Shown here piece after piece: positions 5,948 through 13,463 of a DNA stretch of 18,528 nt (position 1 is the stretch's first letter; every line of letters begins with the position of its first letter). The notes under the pieces are model-generated. The model did not search any database. It had not been told where the DNA came from and saw only the letters and a list, made by a program, of their open reading frames with translations. The stretch is from Dehalococcoidia bacterium (GTDB lineage: Bacteria > Chloroflexota > Dehalococcoidia > Dehalococcoidales > G020351185). Both the position numbers and the translations under genes were made by a program. The stretch covers positions 1-18,528 of the forward strand of contig DAOWJL010000082.1 in NCBI GenBank assembly GCA_030640385.1. The letters are read 5' to 3'.

Positions 5948-7264
5948 TTATTTATACCTCTTCACCCTGAAGCAATAGAGTTTTATCGTCTCACCGGGCA
6001 TAATACCCGCCTTCTGGCGGCAGATGTCAATCTGCCTGTCAACGGTGTCCACTCCCTCCAGGTCCGGTAAGAGCAAGCCCCTTCTAAAATCACATTCCAC
6101 TATCACCCCGTGCTTTTTGGGGCTTAGCCTATTTTTGTCTTTTACGGGCCTTGGCTTGGTCAGCACATCCACGCTGTATTCCAGGTCCTTGAGCTCACTG
6201 GCGGCAACTGGTGGGAAACGGGGGTCTCTTGTAGCCGAGCTAACGGCATTGGTTGTTATCTCCCGGGCAACATTCTCCTGTGCCGCTTCAAAAGTACCGA
6301 CGCAGCCCCGCAACTGGCCAAACTTGTGCAGTGAAACAAATACTCCGGCCTGCTTTCTCATTTCAGCGGTGAGCTTAGCCGGCGGTGGGATGATATTGCC
6401 GTCTCTGACAAAGGTCTCCACCGCTTCCTTCGCCAGTTTTACAATCGGCGACATCTTAGAGTTCTTGAATACCAATCCGGCATAACCAACAACAGAGCTG
6501 TAATCGCCGGTGGTATCACCGCTGGTCCGGTACTTTACCAGTTCGGCCTTTTTCGCTCCCAGTGCCTTTGCCGCCGTAATCAGGCTGACCACCGGGGCAT
6601 AGCCGCACATCGATATATTTAACTCGTCTACCTTCTTTATCAGCCTATCCTCGTCCAGCGCCAGCATAGCCTCAATCGCCTGGTTATCCTTCTCCTTTGC
6701 CGAGGTCTGCGGCTCGTAGTGAGTCATATCACTTGAGGCGATGATGACTGCTTCTCTTTTTAAATCCTTGACCGCCTTTGCCATTACCCTTCCTATTTCT
6801 TTATAGGCAGCGCCGTTAGCGTGAGCGAGCACAATAGGCACCAGCTTGATGTTATTCTTAAAATACTGCAGAAACGGTAGCTGAACCTCAATGGAATGCT
6901 CAAAGCGATGAGCATTGTAGTCTTCTTCGAGATAGCCGGATGATGTCAGAATACGCCTGGCGAGCTCGGTATCTATTTCAACATCACCCAGCGGCGTCCG
7001 CCAGGTACCCTCAATCATAATACTGAAGGCTTTACCCAGCCCGGTATGGTTCGGGCCTAGGATGATAAAAGTATCCTTCATTTTAATCCGAGAAATAGTC
7101 GCCCCGGCTACCGGTCCGGAATAGATATAGCCGGCATGAGGCGACACCAGCCCGACTACCTCTTCTCTGGCTGCTTTATCACCGACCATAGCGGCTATCA
7201 TTTCTCTGAGCTTAACCGGTGAAGCCGGATAGAATTGATCCGCTACTGCCGCTTCTCTTATCAT
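5948..7264 (-). CDS. Fused Memo-AMMECR1 protein (AmmeMemoRadiSam components B and A)
   Basis: This 438-residue protein joins two domains. Residues 1-268 are a Memo-like domain: SPHAGYIYSG at 41-50, GPNHTG at 70-75, EHSIEVQLPF at 122-131, SSDMTHY at 177-183 and MCGYAPV at 219-225. His43, His73 and Cys220 align by motif with the metal ligands of human MEMO1. Residues about 272-438 are an AMMECR1 domain with its hallmark LRGCVG at 318-323 and RDPRFPP at 346-352. The two domains occur as separate genes or fusions and cluster with a specific radical SAM enzyme, as here 12 bases upstream. The family reaction is unresolved; iron or copper binding is reported for MEMO1. The ATG is preceded only by a weak GGGG, so coupling is plausible. 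Confidence 0.93.
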   Translation of the reverse strand: MIREAAVADQFYPASPVKLREMIAAMVGDKAAREEVVGLVSPHAGYIYSGPVAGATISRIKMKDTFIILGPNHTGLGKAFSIMIEGTWRTPLGDVEIDTELARRILTSSGYLEEDYNAHRFEHSIEVQLPFLQYFKNNIKLVPIVLAHANGAAYKEIGRVMAKAVKDLKREAVIIASSDMTHYEPQTSAKEKDNQAIEAMLALDEDRLIKKVDELNISMCGYAPVVSLITAAKALGAKKAELVKYRTSGDTTGDYSSVVGYAGLVFKNSKMSPIVKLAKEAVETFVRDGNIIPPPAKLTAEMRKQAGVFVSLHKFGQLRGCVGTFEAAQENVAREITTNAVSSATRDPRFPPVAASELKDLEYSVDVLTKPRPVKDKNRLSPKKHGVIVECDFRRGLLLPDLEGVDTVDRQIDICRQKAGIMPGETIKLYCFRVKRYK

Positions 7265-7276
7265 GACAACCGTCCC

Positions 7277-8287
7277 CTAAGCCGTTTTGAAATTAAGCTC
7301 TGCCCCGCAGAACTTACATTTAGAACCTCTAATACCTATCACCTCGGTCTGATATCCATACCTCTTAATAATAATATTGCCACATTTATGGCAGTTAGTA
7401 TTTTCACCCCCATGCCCCGGGGCATTACCTACATAGACAAATTTTAGCCCGGCTTTCCTGCCGATATCAACGGCGCGCTCCAGTGTGGATATGGGGGTTG
7501 GCGGTGAGTCCATCATATCATGATTGGGGTAGAACCTGGTTACATGCCAGGGTGTCAGTTCGCCCAGCTCATCGTGTATCCAGCCGGCTATCCCCTCAAG
7601 TTGTGTTTTATCATCGTTCATGGCGGGTATAATATTTGTAATTACCTCTATATGCATCTGCCACTTATTCTTAGCCCGTTTGGCAACTTCAAGGATACCG
7701 TGCCACTGGCTTATCTTTGCCAGTTTGCGGTATAAGCCATCACTGAAGCCTTTTATATCCACCCGCCAGGCATTCAGATAGGGCCCGATGGTATCCAGGG
7801 CCTCTGGAGTCATATAGCCATTGGTAACGTAGACGGTATAAAGACCGTTCTCCTTTGCCAGCCGGGCAGAATCCAGCGTATATTCAAACCACATGGTGGG
7901 TTCGTTGTATGTCCAGGCAATACCCTGGCAGTTGTACTCCTTTGCCAGCTTGACAGCTTCTTCGGGTTGAATCTGGCGCCCCAGCTGCGGCAGGTCCACA
8001 CACGATATTTCCCAGTTCTGGCAGCCCTGACAATGGAAATTGCAACCCCAGCCACCGATGGAAAAGGCAAGACTGCCGGGAAAGAAGTGGAACAGCGGTT
8101 TCTTTTCGATGGGGTCAACGGCTACCGATGACACCTGTGCGTAGTTCATGCTATACAGGACGCCGTCTTTATTCTGGTACATCTTACAGACGCCGCCTTT
8201 ACCCGGCCCTATCTGGCAGCGCCACTGGCAGATATTACAGCGCACTTTGGATTTCGGGAGGCTTTCATAGAGCATCGCCTGGTGCAT
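7277..8287 (-). CDS. amrS: AmmeMemoRadiSam-system radical SAM enzyme
   Basis: This 336-residue radical SAM enzyme of the AmmeMemoRadiSam type resembles pyruvate-formate-lyase activases. The [4Fe-4S] motif is C82-x3-C86-x2-C89 in GGWGCNFHCQGCQNWE. Four Cys near the N-terminus (C17, C20, C24, C34) and two CxxC pairs at the C-terminus (C299/C302 and C324/C327, zinc-ribbon-like) suggest further metal sites. Other family segments include GIAWTYNEPT at 122-131 and TNGYM at 155-159. AAGGA lies 7 bases before the ATG. It is the first gene of a likely operon with the Memo-AMMECR1 fusion and the flavoprotein, from an extended -10 promoter at 8306-8314. The substrate is unknown; the symbol is used loosely for this family. 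Confidence 0.93.
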   Translation of the reverse strand: MHQAMLYESLPKSKVRCNICQWRCQIGPGKGGVCKMYQNKDGVLYSMNYAQVSSVAVDPIEKKPLFHFFPGSLAFSIGGWGCNFHCQGCQNWEISCVDLPQLGRQIQPEEAVKLAKEYNCQGIAWTYNEPTMWFEYTLDSARLAKENGLYTVYVTNGYMTPEALDTIGPYLNAWRVDIKGFSDGLYRKLAKISQWHGILEVAKRAKNKWQMHIEVITNIIPAMNDDKTQLEGIAGWIHDELGELTPWHVTRFYPNHDMMDSPPTPISTLERAVDIGRKAGLKFVYVGNAPGHGGENTNCHKCGNIIIKRYGYQTEVIGIRGSKCKFCGAELNFKTA

Positions 8288-8305
8288 AACTAAATCCTTT
8301 CCCTA

Positions 8306-8314
8306 ATTATATCA
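8306..8314 (-). promoter_or_regulatory. Extended -10 promoter before the radical SAM gene
   Basis: The minus strand reads TGATATAAT, a perfect extended -10. No good -35 is seen. The start would fall near 8299, giving a short leader that still contains the AAGGA ribosome site. Confidence 0.45.
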
Positions 8315-8369
8315 CTCGGTAACTATCAATTATAGCTTCTTATTTTATAATTATCTTTAAACAGATTTA

Positions 8370-9281
8370 TTAGACCAGATATATTATCATTATGCCGCCG
8401 GCTATCATAGCGATAGCAACCAGCCTTACCGCCAGCACCCCCCTGTCCAAATCCTTTTCCAGAAGAACCCCCGGCAAGAAGCGGCTCAGGATAAGGGCGT
8501 AAATAATCACAAATACGGGACGTGTGCTGGCTATTGTGGAAACCAGGGATACCGGCCCCCTTTCCATAGCCCAGAACAGCATTATGGAACTGGCAACCGC
8601 CAATGTCTCATTAATAGTCAGCAGCATCAGGGCAGAGCGTGGATTTACAATATGAGCCAGTTCCTTTATTACACTGTATCGCACTGATACAAGTAAAAAT
8701 ATAACAGCCAGAGACAGCATGCTCATCCAGTACATATTCCAAAAGGAGATATAGTCAAGGGCGTATTTACCGACTACGTCAGCCATTGCCAGAAGCAGGC
8801 TTGAACCCAGAAGGAGAAAGAACGTCGTCCCCAGCCGGTTTTTTGAGCTATCCGTTCTTTTTTTAACCGATATTATGACCACGCCGGCAACAACAATGGC
8901 TATCGCCATTCCCTGCAGGTAGCTCAGTGTTTCACCCAGAAGAGGCACCGCCATTATAGCCACGAAAACGGGATAGATGCTGACCACCGGCACCACCCGA
9001 GATACCTCTTCCCTTCGCAACGAGTACAGCAATATGATGACAGATATAGCTCGCAGCAATCCGGAAGATATCGCCACCATCAACTGCCAGGTACTCAAAC
9101 CCGCTGGCAAAGGAAAAATAAAGGCAAATATCAGACCAAAAACCAACACGAAAGGACTGACCACAAGCAAAAAAGCCTTGAAACCGGGCATCCTTTTTGA
9201 GATAAGGTGGCTATCAAAGATGTTTACAAGACCCAGGCTGGCGGCGCTCAATATAGCTATACCTATCCAGGCAACTTCCAT
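8370..9281 (-). CDS. DMT-superfamily (EamA) transporter
   Basis: This 303-residue inner-membrane protein has about ten hydrophobic segments arranged as two EamA repeats, residues about 5-140 and 150-303, separated by a basic linker (KKRTDSSKNR, about 135-144). Typical DMT features are LLYSLRREEVSRVVPVVSIYP in the first half, ALLGET-like VPLLGETLS, and FWAMERGPVSLVSTIASTRP in the second. Such proteins export or import small metabolites; the substrate cannot be read from the sequence. Only a weak ribosome site precedes the ATG. It is the first minus-strand gene of the block and faces coaE divergently. An 82-base AT-rich gap separates it from the radical SAM gene. Confidence 0.88.
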   Translation of the reverse strand: MEVAWIGIAILSAASLGLVNIFDSHLISKRMPGFKAFLLVVSPFVLVFGLIFAFIFPLPAGLSTWQLMVAISSGLLRAISVIILLYSLRREEVSRVVPVVSIYPVFVAIMAVPLLGETLSYLQGMAIAIVVAGVVIISVKKRTDSSKNRLGTTFFLLLGSSLLLAMADVVGKYALDYISFWNMYWMSMLSLAVIFLLVSVRYSVIKELAHIVNPRSALMLLTINETLAVASSIMLFWAMERGPVSLVSTIASTRPVFVIIYALILSRFLPGVLLEKDLDRGVLAVRLVAIAMIAGGIMIIYLV

Positions 9282-9343
9282 AAGCTCTATTTCGCAGGGA
9301 AAACTGTAATCCAGTTTACACTATACCGGTTCTAATAGAAACC

Positions 9344-9372
9344 TTGACTGCCCGATTAACAGTAGGTAGACT
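9344..9372 (+). promoter_or_regulatory. Possible coaE promoter
   Basis: TTGACT (9344-9349) and TAGACT (9367-9372) are spaced by exactly 17 bases. The start would fall near 9379, very close to the ribosome site AGGG, so the leader would be unusually short. Confidence 0.4.
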
Positions 9373-9388
9373 GGGTAGGGTTAATTTT

Positions 9389-9991
9389 ATGAAAATCATC
9401 GGTCTAACCGGCGGTATAGGCAGCGGCAAAAGCACCGTAGCCGGCTTACTGGCTGAGCTGGGCGCCGTCATCATTGATGCCGATAAAATCGGGCATAAGG
9501 TTCTTGATTCCGACAGCAAAGCCCGTGAGCAGGTGGTGGCTTCTTTCGGTAAGCGGATTCTTAATCCCGACGGCTCTGTTGACCGCAGTGAGCTGGGCAG
9601 GATAGTTTTTGCCGAGCATAAAGCCTTGTCTCTCCTCAACGGCATAATGCACTCGCGAATTTACCTAGTAGTGAAGGCTAAGATAGAACAATATAGAAAA
9701 CAGGGAGCAAGGGTTGTCGTAATTGACGCCCCGCTGCTTATCGAAGCCAGCTGGGCGGCAATGGTCGACGTCGTCTGGGTGGTCACCGCCACCAAAGCCA
9801 GCATTTTCAAGCGTCTCGAAAAGACAGGGCTCTCCCGCGATGAAACCATGGCGCGCATCCGTTCTCAGCTAACGGAAAGTGAACGGATTAAAATGGCGGA
9901 TGTGGTTGTAAATAATGATTGCAGCCTTAACGAGCTAAAACTAAAGGTGGGTATGTTGTGGCAGGGACTGCAATTTGACACCTGTAAGTAG
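9389..9991 (+). CDS. coaE: Dephospho-CoA kinase
   Basis: CoaE phosphorylates the ribose 3' hydroxyl of dephospho-CoA with ATP, the last step of coenzyme A synthesis, in the cytoplasm. Starting at the ATG at 9389 gives 200 residues, the normal family length. The P-loop is GGIGSGKST at 8-16, followed by VIIDADKIGH at about 27-36, VVVIDAPLLIEASW in the middle, and the lid-region RxxxQ-like segment MARIRSQLTESER. An in-frame TTG at 9344 would add 15 residues before the conserved MKIIGLTGG start and is rejected; AGGG lies 8 bases before the ATG. It precedes the L21-L27-L31 genes by 39 bases and may be co-transcribed with them. Confidence 0.96.
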   Translation: MKIIGLTGGIGSGKSTVAGLLAELGAVIIDADKIGHKVLDSDSKAREQVVASFGKRILNPDGSVDRSELGRIVFAEHKALSLLNGIMHSRIYLVVKAKIEQYRKQGARVVVIDAPLLIEASWAAMVDVVWVVTATKASIFKRLEKTGLSRDETMARIRSQLTESERIKMADVVVNNDCSLNELKLKVGMLWQGLQFDTCK

Positions 9992-10030
9992 TGTTGATAA
10001 AATATAGTGTTTCCCCAATGGAGGTTTGTT

Positions 10031-10411
10031 ATTTACGCTATTATTGAAAGCGGCGGTAAGCAGTATAAAGTGGCTCCCGGTCAGACGATAGATGTAGAGC
10101 GCCTGGATATAACCGAGGGTGCTGCCGTTGAACTGGATAAGGTGCTTCTCATTGCGGATGGTGATAAGCTAACCGTCGGCAACCCCACAATAGATGGCGC
10201 CAGGGTACTTGCCATCGCAAAGGGTGATACTAAAGATAAGAAGATTGTCGTCTTCAAATACAAGCCAAAGGTGCGTTACCGCAAGAAGACCGGGCACCGT
10301 CAGATCCATACCAGGTTGACTATCGAAAATATAAGCCAGCCGGGTACCGAAGCGGAGAAGCCCAAGAAAACCCGTAAGCGTAAGAAAGAGGTAACCGAAA
10401 GTGGCACATAA
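10031..10411 (+). CDS. rplU: 50S ribosomal protein L21 (apparent ATT start)
   Basis: L21 binds 23S rRNA in the large subunit. The protein reads YAIIESGGKQYKVAPGQ near the start and KPKVRYRKKTGHRQ towards the end, with a basic C-terminal tail KPKKTRKRKKEV longer than in E. coli. The conserved family start is M-Y-A-I-I, and the codon in that place is ATT (10031-10033). GGAGG at 10020-10024 lies exactly 6 bases upstream, an ideal distance. The only other in-frame candidate is a GTG at 10007, with no ribosome site and an 8-residue extension. ATG at 10018 is out of frame. It overlaps rpmA by 11 bases. The function is certain; the start is unusual. Confidence 0.93.
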   Translation: MYAIIESGGKQYKVAPGQTIDVERLDITEGAAVELDKVLLIADGDKLTVGNPTIDGARVLAIAKGDTKDKKIVVFKYKPKVRYRKKTGHRQIHTRLTIENISQPGTEAEKPKKTRKRKKEVTESGT

Positions 10412-10655
10412 AAAGGGAGGCGGCTCCACCAGGCTGGGGCGTGATAGCAAGCCCAAAATGCTCGGTATAAAAAGGTATGCCGGCCAGAAGGTCAATGCCG
10501 GTACGATTCTGGTTCGCCAGAGGGGCACCCGCATCCACCCGGGCAATAATGTTGGCATCGGCAGAGACCATACGCTGTTTTCCCTTATTAACGGCATTAT
10601 AAAGTATGAGCCGGCAACCAAAAACAAGAGGAAGGTCAGCGTTTATGCTGAATAA
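10401..10655 (+). CDS. rpmA: 50S ribosomal protein L27
   Basis: L27 sits near the peptidyl-transferase centre. The 84-residue protein begins MAHKKGGGSTRLGRDS, the invariant L27 start, and contains the conserved GTRIHPGNNVGIGRDHTLF. The start codon is GTG, with AGAGG 9 bases upstream inside rplU. The gene overlaps the rplU stop by 11 bases, so the pair is probably translationally coupled. There is no N-terminal extension before MAHKK, so no Prp-type cleavage is expected. Confidence 0.98.
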   Translation: MAHKKGGGSTRLGRDSKPKMLGIKRYAGQKVNAGTILVRQRGTRIHPGNNVGIGRDHTLFSLINGIIKYEPATKNKRKVSVYAE

Positions 10656-10660
10656 CCACT

Positions 10661-10867
10661 ATGAAGGCTAAGATTCACCCCAAATACTGTCACGATTCCA
10701 GGGTGACCTGTTCCTGCGGCAATACCTTCACCGTCGGATCCACAAAGAAGACTTTAAAAATAGAGCTGTGCAGCAAGTGCCATCCGTTCTTTACCGGTGA
10801 GCACCGTATGGTAGATACAGCCGGGCGTGTCGAACGTTTCAGACAACGCTACAAGATAGAGGACTAA
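10661..10867 (+). CDS. rpmE: 50S ribosomal protein L31 (zinc-binding form)
   Basis: The 68-residue L31 starts MKAKIHPKY and carries C17-x-C19 and C37-x2-C40, the zinc ligands of the C+ form. The conserved HPFFTG follows at 41-46. It begins 5 bases after the rpmA stop with no clear ribosome site, so coupling to rpmA is likely. A terminator closes the group at 10891-10921. The C+ form implies zinc-replete expression; no C- paralogue is visible in this window. Confidence 0.98.
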   Translation: MKAKIHPKYCHDSRVTCSCGNTFTVGSTKKTLKIELCSKCHPFFTGEHRMVDTAGRVERFRQRYKIED

Positions 10868-10890
10868 ACAGATATCTATATCCGTAGCAA

Positions 10891-10921
10891 GGGGCGGTGA
10901 TAATAGATCCGCTCCTTTTTT
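10891..10921 (+). terminator. Rho-independent terminator after rpmE
   Basis: GGGGCGG (10891-10897) pairs with CCGCTCC (10909-10915) including one G-U pair, followed by six T. It separates the L21-L27-L31 group from the DUF1385 gene, which starts only 15 bases later, so read-through may still serve that gene. Confidence 0.8.
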
Positions 10922-10935
10922 ATTGGGGGTTTTAA

Positions 10936-11838
10936 ATGGCAAGAGATTTCCGTTACGGTGGGCAGGCGGTTATGGAGGGGGTAATGATGCGCGGCCAGAA
11001 AACGAGCGCCACCGCCGTTCGTCGCCCGAATGGAGAGGTGGTTGTTGACAAAAAACCGCTGCCCAAATTATATACAGGCCGCTTGAGGCAAACCCCCTTC
11101 GTGCGGGGTATTATCGTTTTAATTGAATCAATCATTCTGGGCATCAATAGCCTGTTTTATTCAGCCAATATAGCACTTGAGGAGGAGGGTGAAGATGTAT
11201 CCGGCGGCTCAACCTGGGTGATTCTCGGGCTTTCCTTTGCGCTTTCAATCAGCCTGTTCTTCATTGCCCCCCTTTTCCTGACCAAGTTGCTTGACCCCTA
11301 TATAGATTCATCCATTATCTTTCACCTCGTAGAGGGTGCTATACGACTGGTTATCTTCCTCGTTTTCCTCAGGTTGATATCACTGATGCCCGATATAAAG
11401 CGCACCTTTGCCTATCATGGCGCCGAGCATAAGACGATTAACGCCTATGAAGACGGGGTTGACCTCGATACCAAAGCTATCCAGAAATACGGTACCGCCC
11501 ATACACGCTGCGGCACTGCCTTCCTGCTGGCGGTACTGGTTATAGCTGTTATCGTCTTCGCCCTCGTTGGCCGCCAGGCAGTATGGCTCATGGTTCTATC
11601 ACGGGTTCTCTTAATCCCTGTCATCGCCGCCCTGGGCTATGAGGCAACCCAGTTCGGAGCCCGGCATATGAACAACATTTTGGTCCGGGCTGTAATGACT
11701 CCCGGTATGTGGCTGCAGAGCCTTACCACAAGAGAGCCAGACGAAAGCCAGATTGAGGTTGCCGTAATAGCTCTAAAAGAGGTGATGGCTACAGACCGGC
11801 AGACTGCGGAACAGGCTTCTTCTGAGGTTGCTACTTAA
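10936..11838 (+). CDS. DUF1385/YqhQ-like membrane protein
   Basis: This 300-residue polytopic membrane protein is of the DUF1385 (YqhQ) family, with function not established to my knowledge. It starts with the family signature YGGQAVMEGVMMRG (7-20). Hydrophobic segments lie at about 58-75, 93-116, 128-150, 193-213 and 216-236. Conserved hydrophilic motifs are YHGAEHKTINAYE (160-172), HTRCGTAFL (189-197) and RHMNN (243-247). His161, Glu164, His165, His189 and Cys192 could form a metal or active site on one membrane face. GGGGG lies 6 bases before the ATG. In many Gram-positive and Chloroflexota genomes this family lies beside rpmE, as here. Its 3' end overlaps hisI tail to tail by 8 bases. Confidence 0.92.
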   Translation: MARDFRYGGQAVMEGVMMRGQKTSATAVRRPNGEVVVDKKPLPKLYTGRLRQTPFVRGIIVLIESIILGINSLFYSANIALEEEGEDVSGGSTWVILGLSFALSISLFFIAPLFLTKLLDPYIDSSIIFHLVEGAIRLVIFLVFLRLISLMPDIKRTFAYHGAEHKTINAYEDGVDLDTKAIQKYGTAHTRCGTAFLLAVLVIAVIVFALVGRQAVWLMVLSRVLLIPVIAALGYEATQFGARHMNNILVRAVMTPGMWLQSLTTREPDESQIEVAVIALKEVMATDRQTAEQASSEVAT

Positions 11839-12160
11839 TATCTTCTTTTGTTAACCGGCTGAAGAAACAGGTTCTTTCTCCGGTATGGCAAACCGGACCT
11901 AAAGGGTGTGCCTTTACTAAAATGGTATCGGCGTCACAATCCAGCCATATTTCACTGACAATAAGGCGGTTGCCGGAGGTAGCCCCCTTGTGCCACAATT
12001 CCTTGCGACTTCTGCTATAGAACCAGGCTTCACCGCTGGACAACGTAAGCTTAAGGGACTCTTCATTCATATAGCCCAGCATCAGCACCTCACCGCTTGT
12101 ATCATCCTGAATAATAGCCGGCACAAGCCCTTTTGCGTCAAGCTTTAACTTTTTCTGCAA
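11831..12160 (-). CDS. hisI: Phosphoribosyl-AMP cyclohydrolase
   Basis: HisI opens the purine ring of phosphoribosyl-AMP, the third step of histidine synthesis. The 109-residue protein is the stand-alone cyclohydrolase without the HisE pyrophosphohydrolase domain. Motifs are VLMLGYMNEESL, FYSRSRKELWHKGATSGN, WLDCDADT and GPVCHTGERTCFF, which include the Zn-binding Cys and Mg-binding Asp residues. The start is TTG at 12160 with GGAGG 6 bases upstream; no ATG alternative fits the conserved N-terminus. It follows hisA by 15 bases and is probably in the same operon. Confidence 0.96.
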   Translation of the reverse strand: MQKKLKLDAKGLVPAIIQDDTSGEVLMLGYMNEESLKLTLSSGEAWFYSRSRKELWHKGATSGNRLIVSEIWLDCDADTILVKAHPLGPVCHTGERTCFFSRLTKEDIK

Positions 12161-12175
12161 CTACTACCTCCTGGC

Positions 12176-12889
12176 CTAATTAACTGCTTTAAGCGCTAGC
12201 TCCAGACTCATATCGCCGGTATAGAGAGCCCTGCCGATTATCGCCCCCTCCACCCCCAGTTTATCCAGCAGTTTCAGGTGCATCAGTGACGAGATACCAC
12301 CGGAAGCGATAACGGGATACCTTATGGAATCAACCAGCTCAAAAGTGGAGATAAAATTCGGTTCTGTAAGTGTGCCGTCGCGGCTGATATCTGTATAAAT
12401 GAAGCGCTTTACACCGAGCTTTGCCATAGACATAGCATGATCAACAGTGGTAAGCTCCGTTTCGCTCTTCCAGCCGTGTGTCGCCACCCTGCCCTCTCTG
12501 GCATCGATACCGATAATGATAGATTTGCCAAAGCGGCGGCATGCTTCCTTTACCAGCTCCCGGTCTTCTACTGCAGCCGTCCCCAGAATGACACGGTCAA
12601 TGCCCATTTTGAGGAGTTTTTCTATAGTTTCCATGCATCGGATACCGCCACCCACCTGCAACGGAATCCAGACTGTATCGTTAATCTGCGCTATGGCTTT
12701 CAGGTTACGGGGAACACCGAGGTCGGCGCCATCAAGGTCAACGATATGCAGCCTGGTCGCCCCCAGCGACTGCCACTTGACAGCCATTTCCACCGGATTA
12801 TCGGAATACACCGTCTCCATAGTGTAATCACCCTGATACAGGCGGACACACCTGCCATCCTTTATATCTATTGCCGGTATTACTTCCAT
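12176..12889 (-). CDS. hisA: ProFAR isomerase (HisA)
   Basis: HisA converts ProFAR to PRFAR by an Amadori rearrangement, the fourth step of histidine synthesis. It is a 237-residue (beta/alpha)8 barrel. The first catalytic Asp is in IPAIDIKDGRCVRLYQGD (Asp8), and the second region is FIYTDISRDGTL. Phosphate-binding Gly segments are QVGGGIR and IASGGISS, with GAIIGRALYTG near the end. The protein lacks PriA-specific evidence, so bifunctionality with TrpF cannot be decided by eye. An extended -10 promoter lies at 12928-12936, and hisI follows. Other his genes are not in the window. Confidence 0.97.
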   Translation of the reverse strand: MEVIPAIDIKDGRCVRLYQGDYTMETVYSDNPVEMAVKWQSLGATRLHIVDLDGADLGVPRNLKAIAQINDTVWIPLQVGGGIRCMETIEKLLKMGIDRVILGTAAVEDRELVKEACRRFGKSIIIGIDAREGRVATHGWKSETELTTVDHAMSMAKLGVKRFIYTDISRDGTLTEPNFISTFELVDSIRYPVIASGGISSLMHLKLLDKLGVEGAIIGRALYTGDMSLELALKAVN

Positions 12890-12927
12890 TTCAACTCTAC
12901 CATTCCTTCACCTGACTATAAATAGGA

Positions 12928-12936
12928 ATTATATCA
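12928..12936 (-). promoter_or_regulatory. Extended -10 promoter before hisA
   Basis: The minus strand reads TGATATAAT, identical to the element before the radical SAM gene and the nfeD-like gene. No strong -35 is evident. Confidence 0.5.
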
Positions 12937-12976
12937 CCTCTGCCGATGACTAACAATGACGAAGTCTTAATATTAT

Positions 12977-13360
12977 TCAACCGAGAGGACGCACAAGCAG
13001 AATCTTTCTATCCTGCCCAACAACGATAACTTCAATTCCGGTATCAATATCCATATCGATTGTTTTTGCCTGCCACAGTTCGCCACCAGTTTTAATCAAG
13101 CCTTCCGGTTGCAGTGGTTTTACCACCCTGCCCCGGCTGCCGACCATGGTCCCCAGGCCGGCTATCGGCTGCCTTTTCAGGGCGCGGCTGCCCGCCCGGT
13201 AATTGAGAATGGCAACGGTTGCCCAACCCACCATCAGTACAATAAGCACAGCCAGGTGTAAGTTTATTCCCAGTTCCGGCAGGCCGACCAGCACAACCAC
13301 AGCCAGCGCCGCCTCTTCCAGGATGGTGCTGACAACAGCCATAATAAGTCTGCCGTTCAT
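12977..13360 (-). CDS. NfeD-like membrane protein (short form)
   Basis: This 127-residue protein has two hydrophobic segments (about residues 5-26 and 32-53) and a C-terminal OB-fold of the NfeD type (about 68-126). The OB-fold includes LGTMVGSRGRVVKPLQPEGLIKTGGELWQAK and ends VVGQDRKILLVRPL. Short NfeD proteins usually partner a stomatin/flotillin-like protein in membrane quality control; no such partner is next to it here. GGAT lies about 8 bases before the ATG. It reads divergently from gatC, with an extended -10 at 13385-13393, and hisA follows on the same strand after 87 bases. Confidence 0.85.
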   Translation of the reverse strand: MNGRLIMAVVSTILEEAALAVVVLVGLPELGINLHLAVLIVLMVGWATVAILNYRAGSRALKRQPIAGLGTMVGSRGRVVKPLQPEGLIKTGGELWQAKTIDMDIDTGIEVIVVGQDRKILLVRPLG

Positions 13361-13384
13361 CTTGCTATCCGTATCGTTTATCCT

Positions 13385-13393
13385 ATTATATCA
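13385..13393 (-). promoter_or_regulatory. Extended -10 promoter before the nfeD-like gene
   Basis: The minus strand reads TGATATAAT about 25 bases before the start codon. It lies back to back with the gatC promoter. Confidence 0.5.
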
Positions 13394-13404
13394 GGATATC
13401 TCTG

Positions 13405-13434
13405 TTGCCCATAGTCAAATTCGGGTGTTATAAT
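13405..13434 (+). promoter_or_regulatory. Promoter of the gatC-sagB-like-gatA group
   Basis: TTGCCC (13405-13410) is followed after 18 bases by a perfect extended -10, TGTTATAAT (13426-13434). The start would be near 13441, 23 bases before the gatC ATG, leaving room for the GAGGAG ribosome site. Confidence 0.7.
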
Positions 13435-13463
13435 TGAAGCCAACAAGCTTTGAGGAGCAACAT

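Noticed and set aside
6024..6485. Plus-strand frame of 153 codons opposite the Memo-AMMECR1 gene
   Set aside because: It is low-complexity and Ser/Thr/Leu-rich as expected of an antisense shadow; the minus-strand frame has clear family motifs.
9344..9388. Upstream TTG start for coaE
   Set aside because: It would add 15 residues before the conserved start, and the TTG lies in the putative -35 box; the ATG at 9389 has a good ribosome site.
12437..12925. Plus-strand frames opposite hisA
   Set aside because: hisA has all catalytic motifs on the minus strand; the opposite frames show no domain or start signal.
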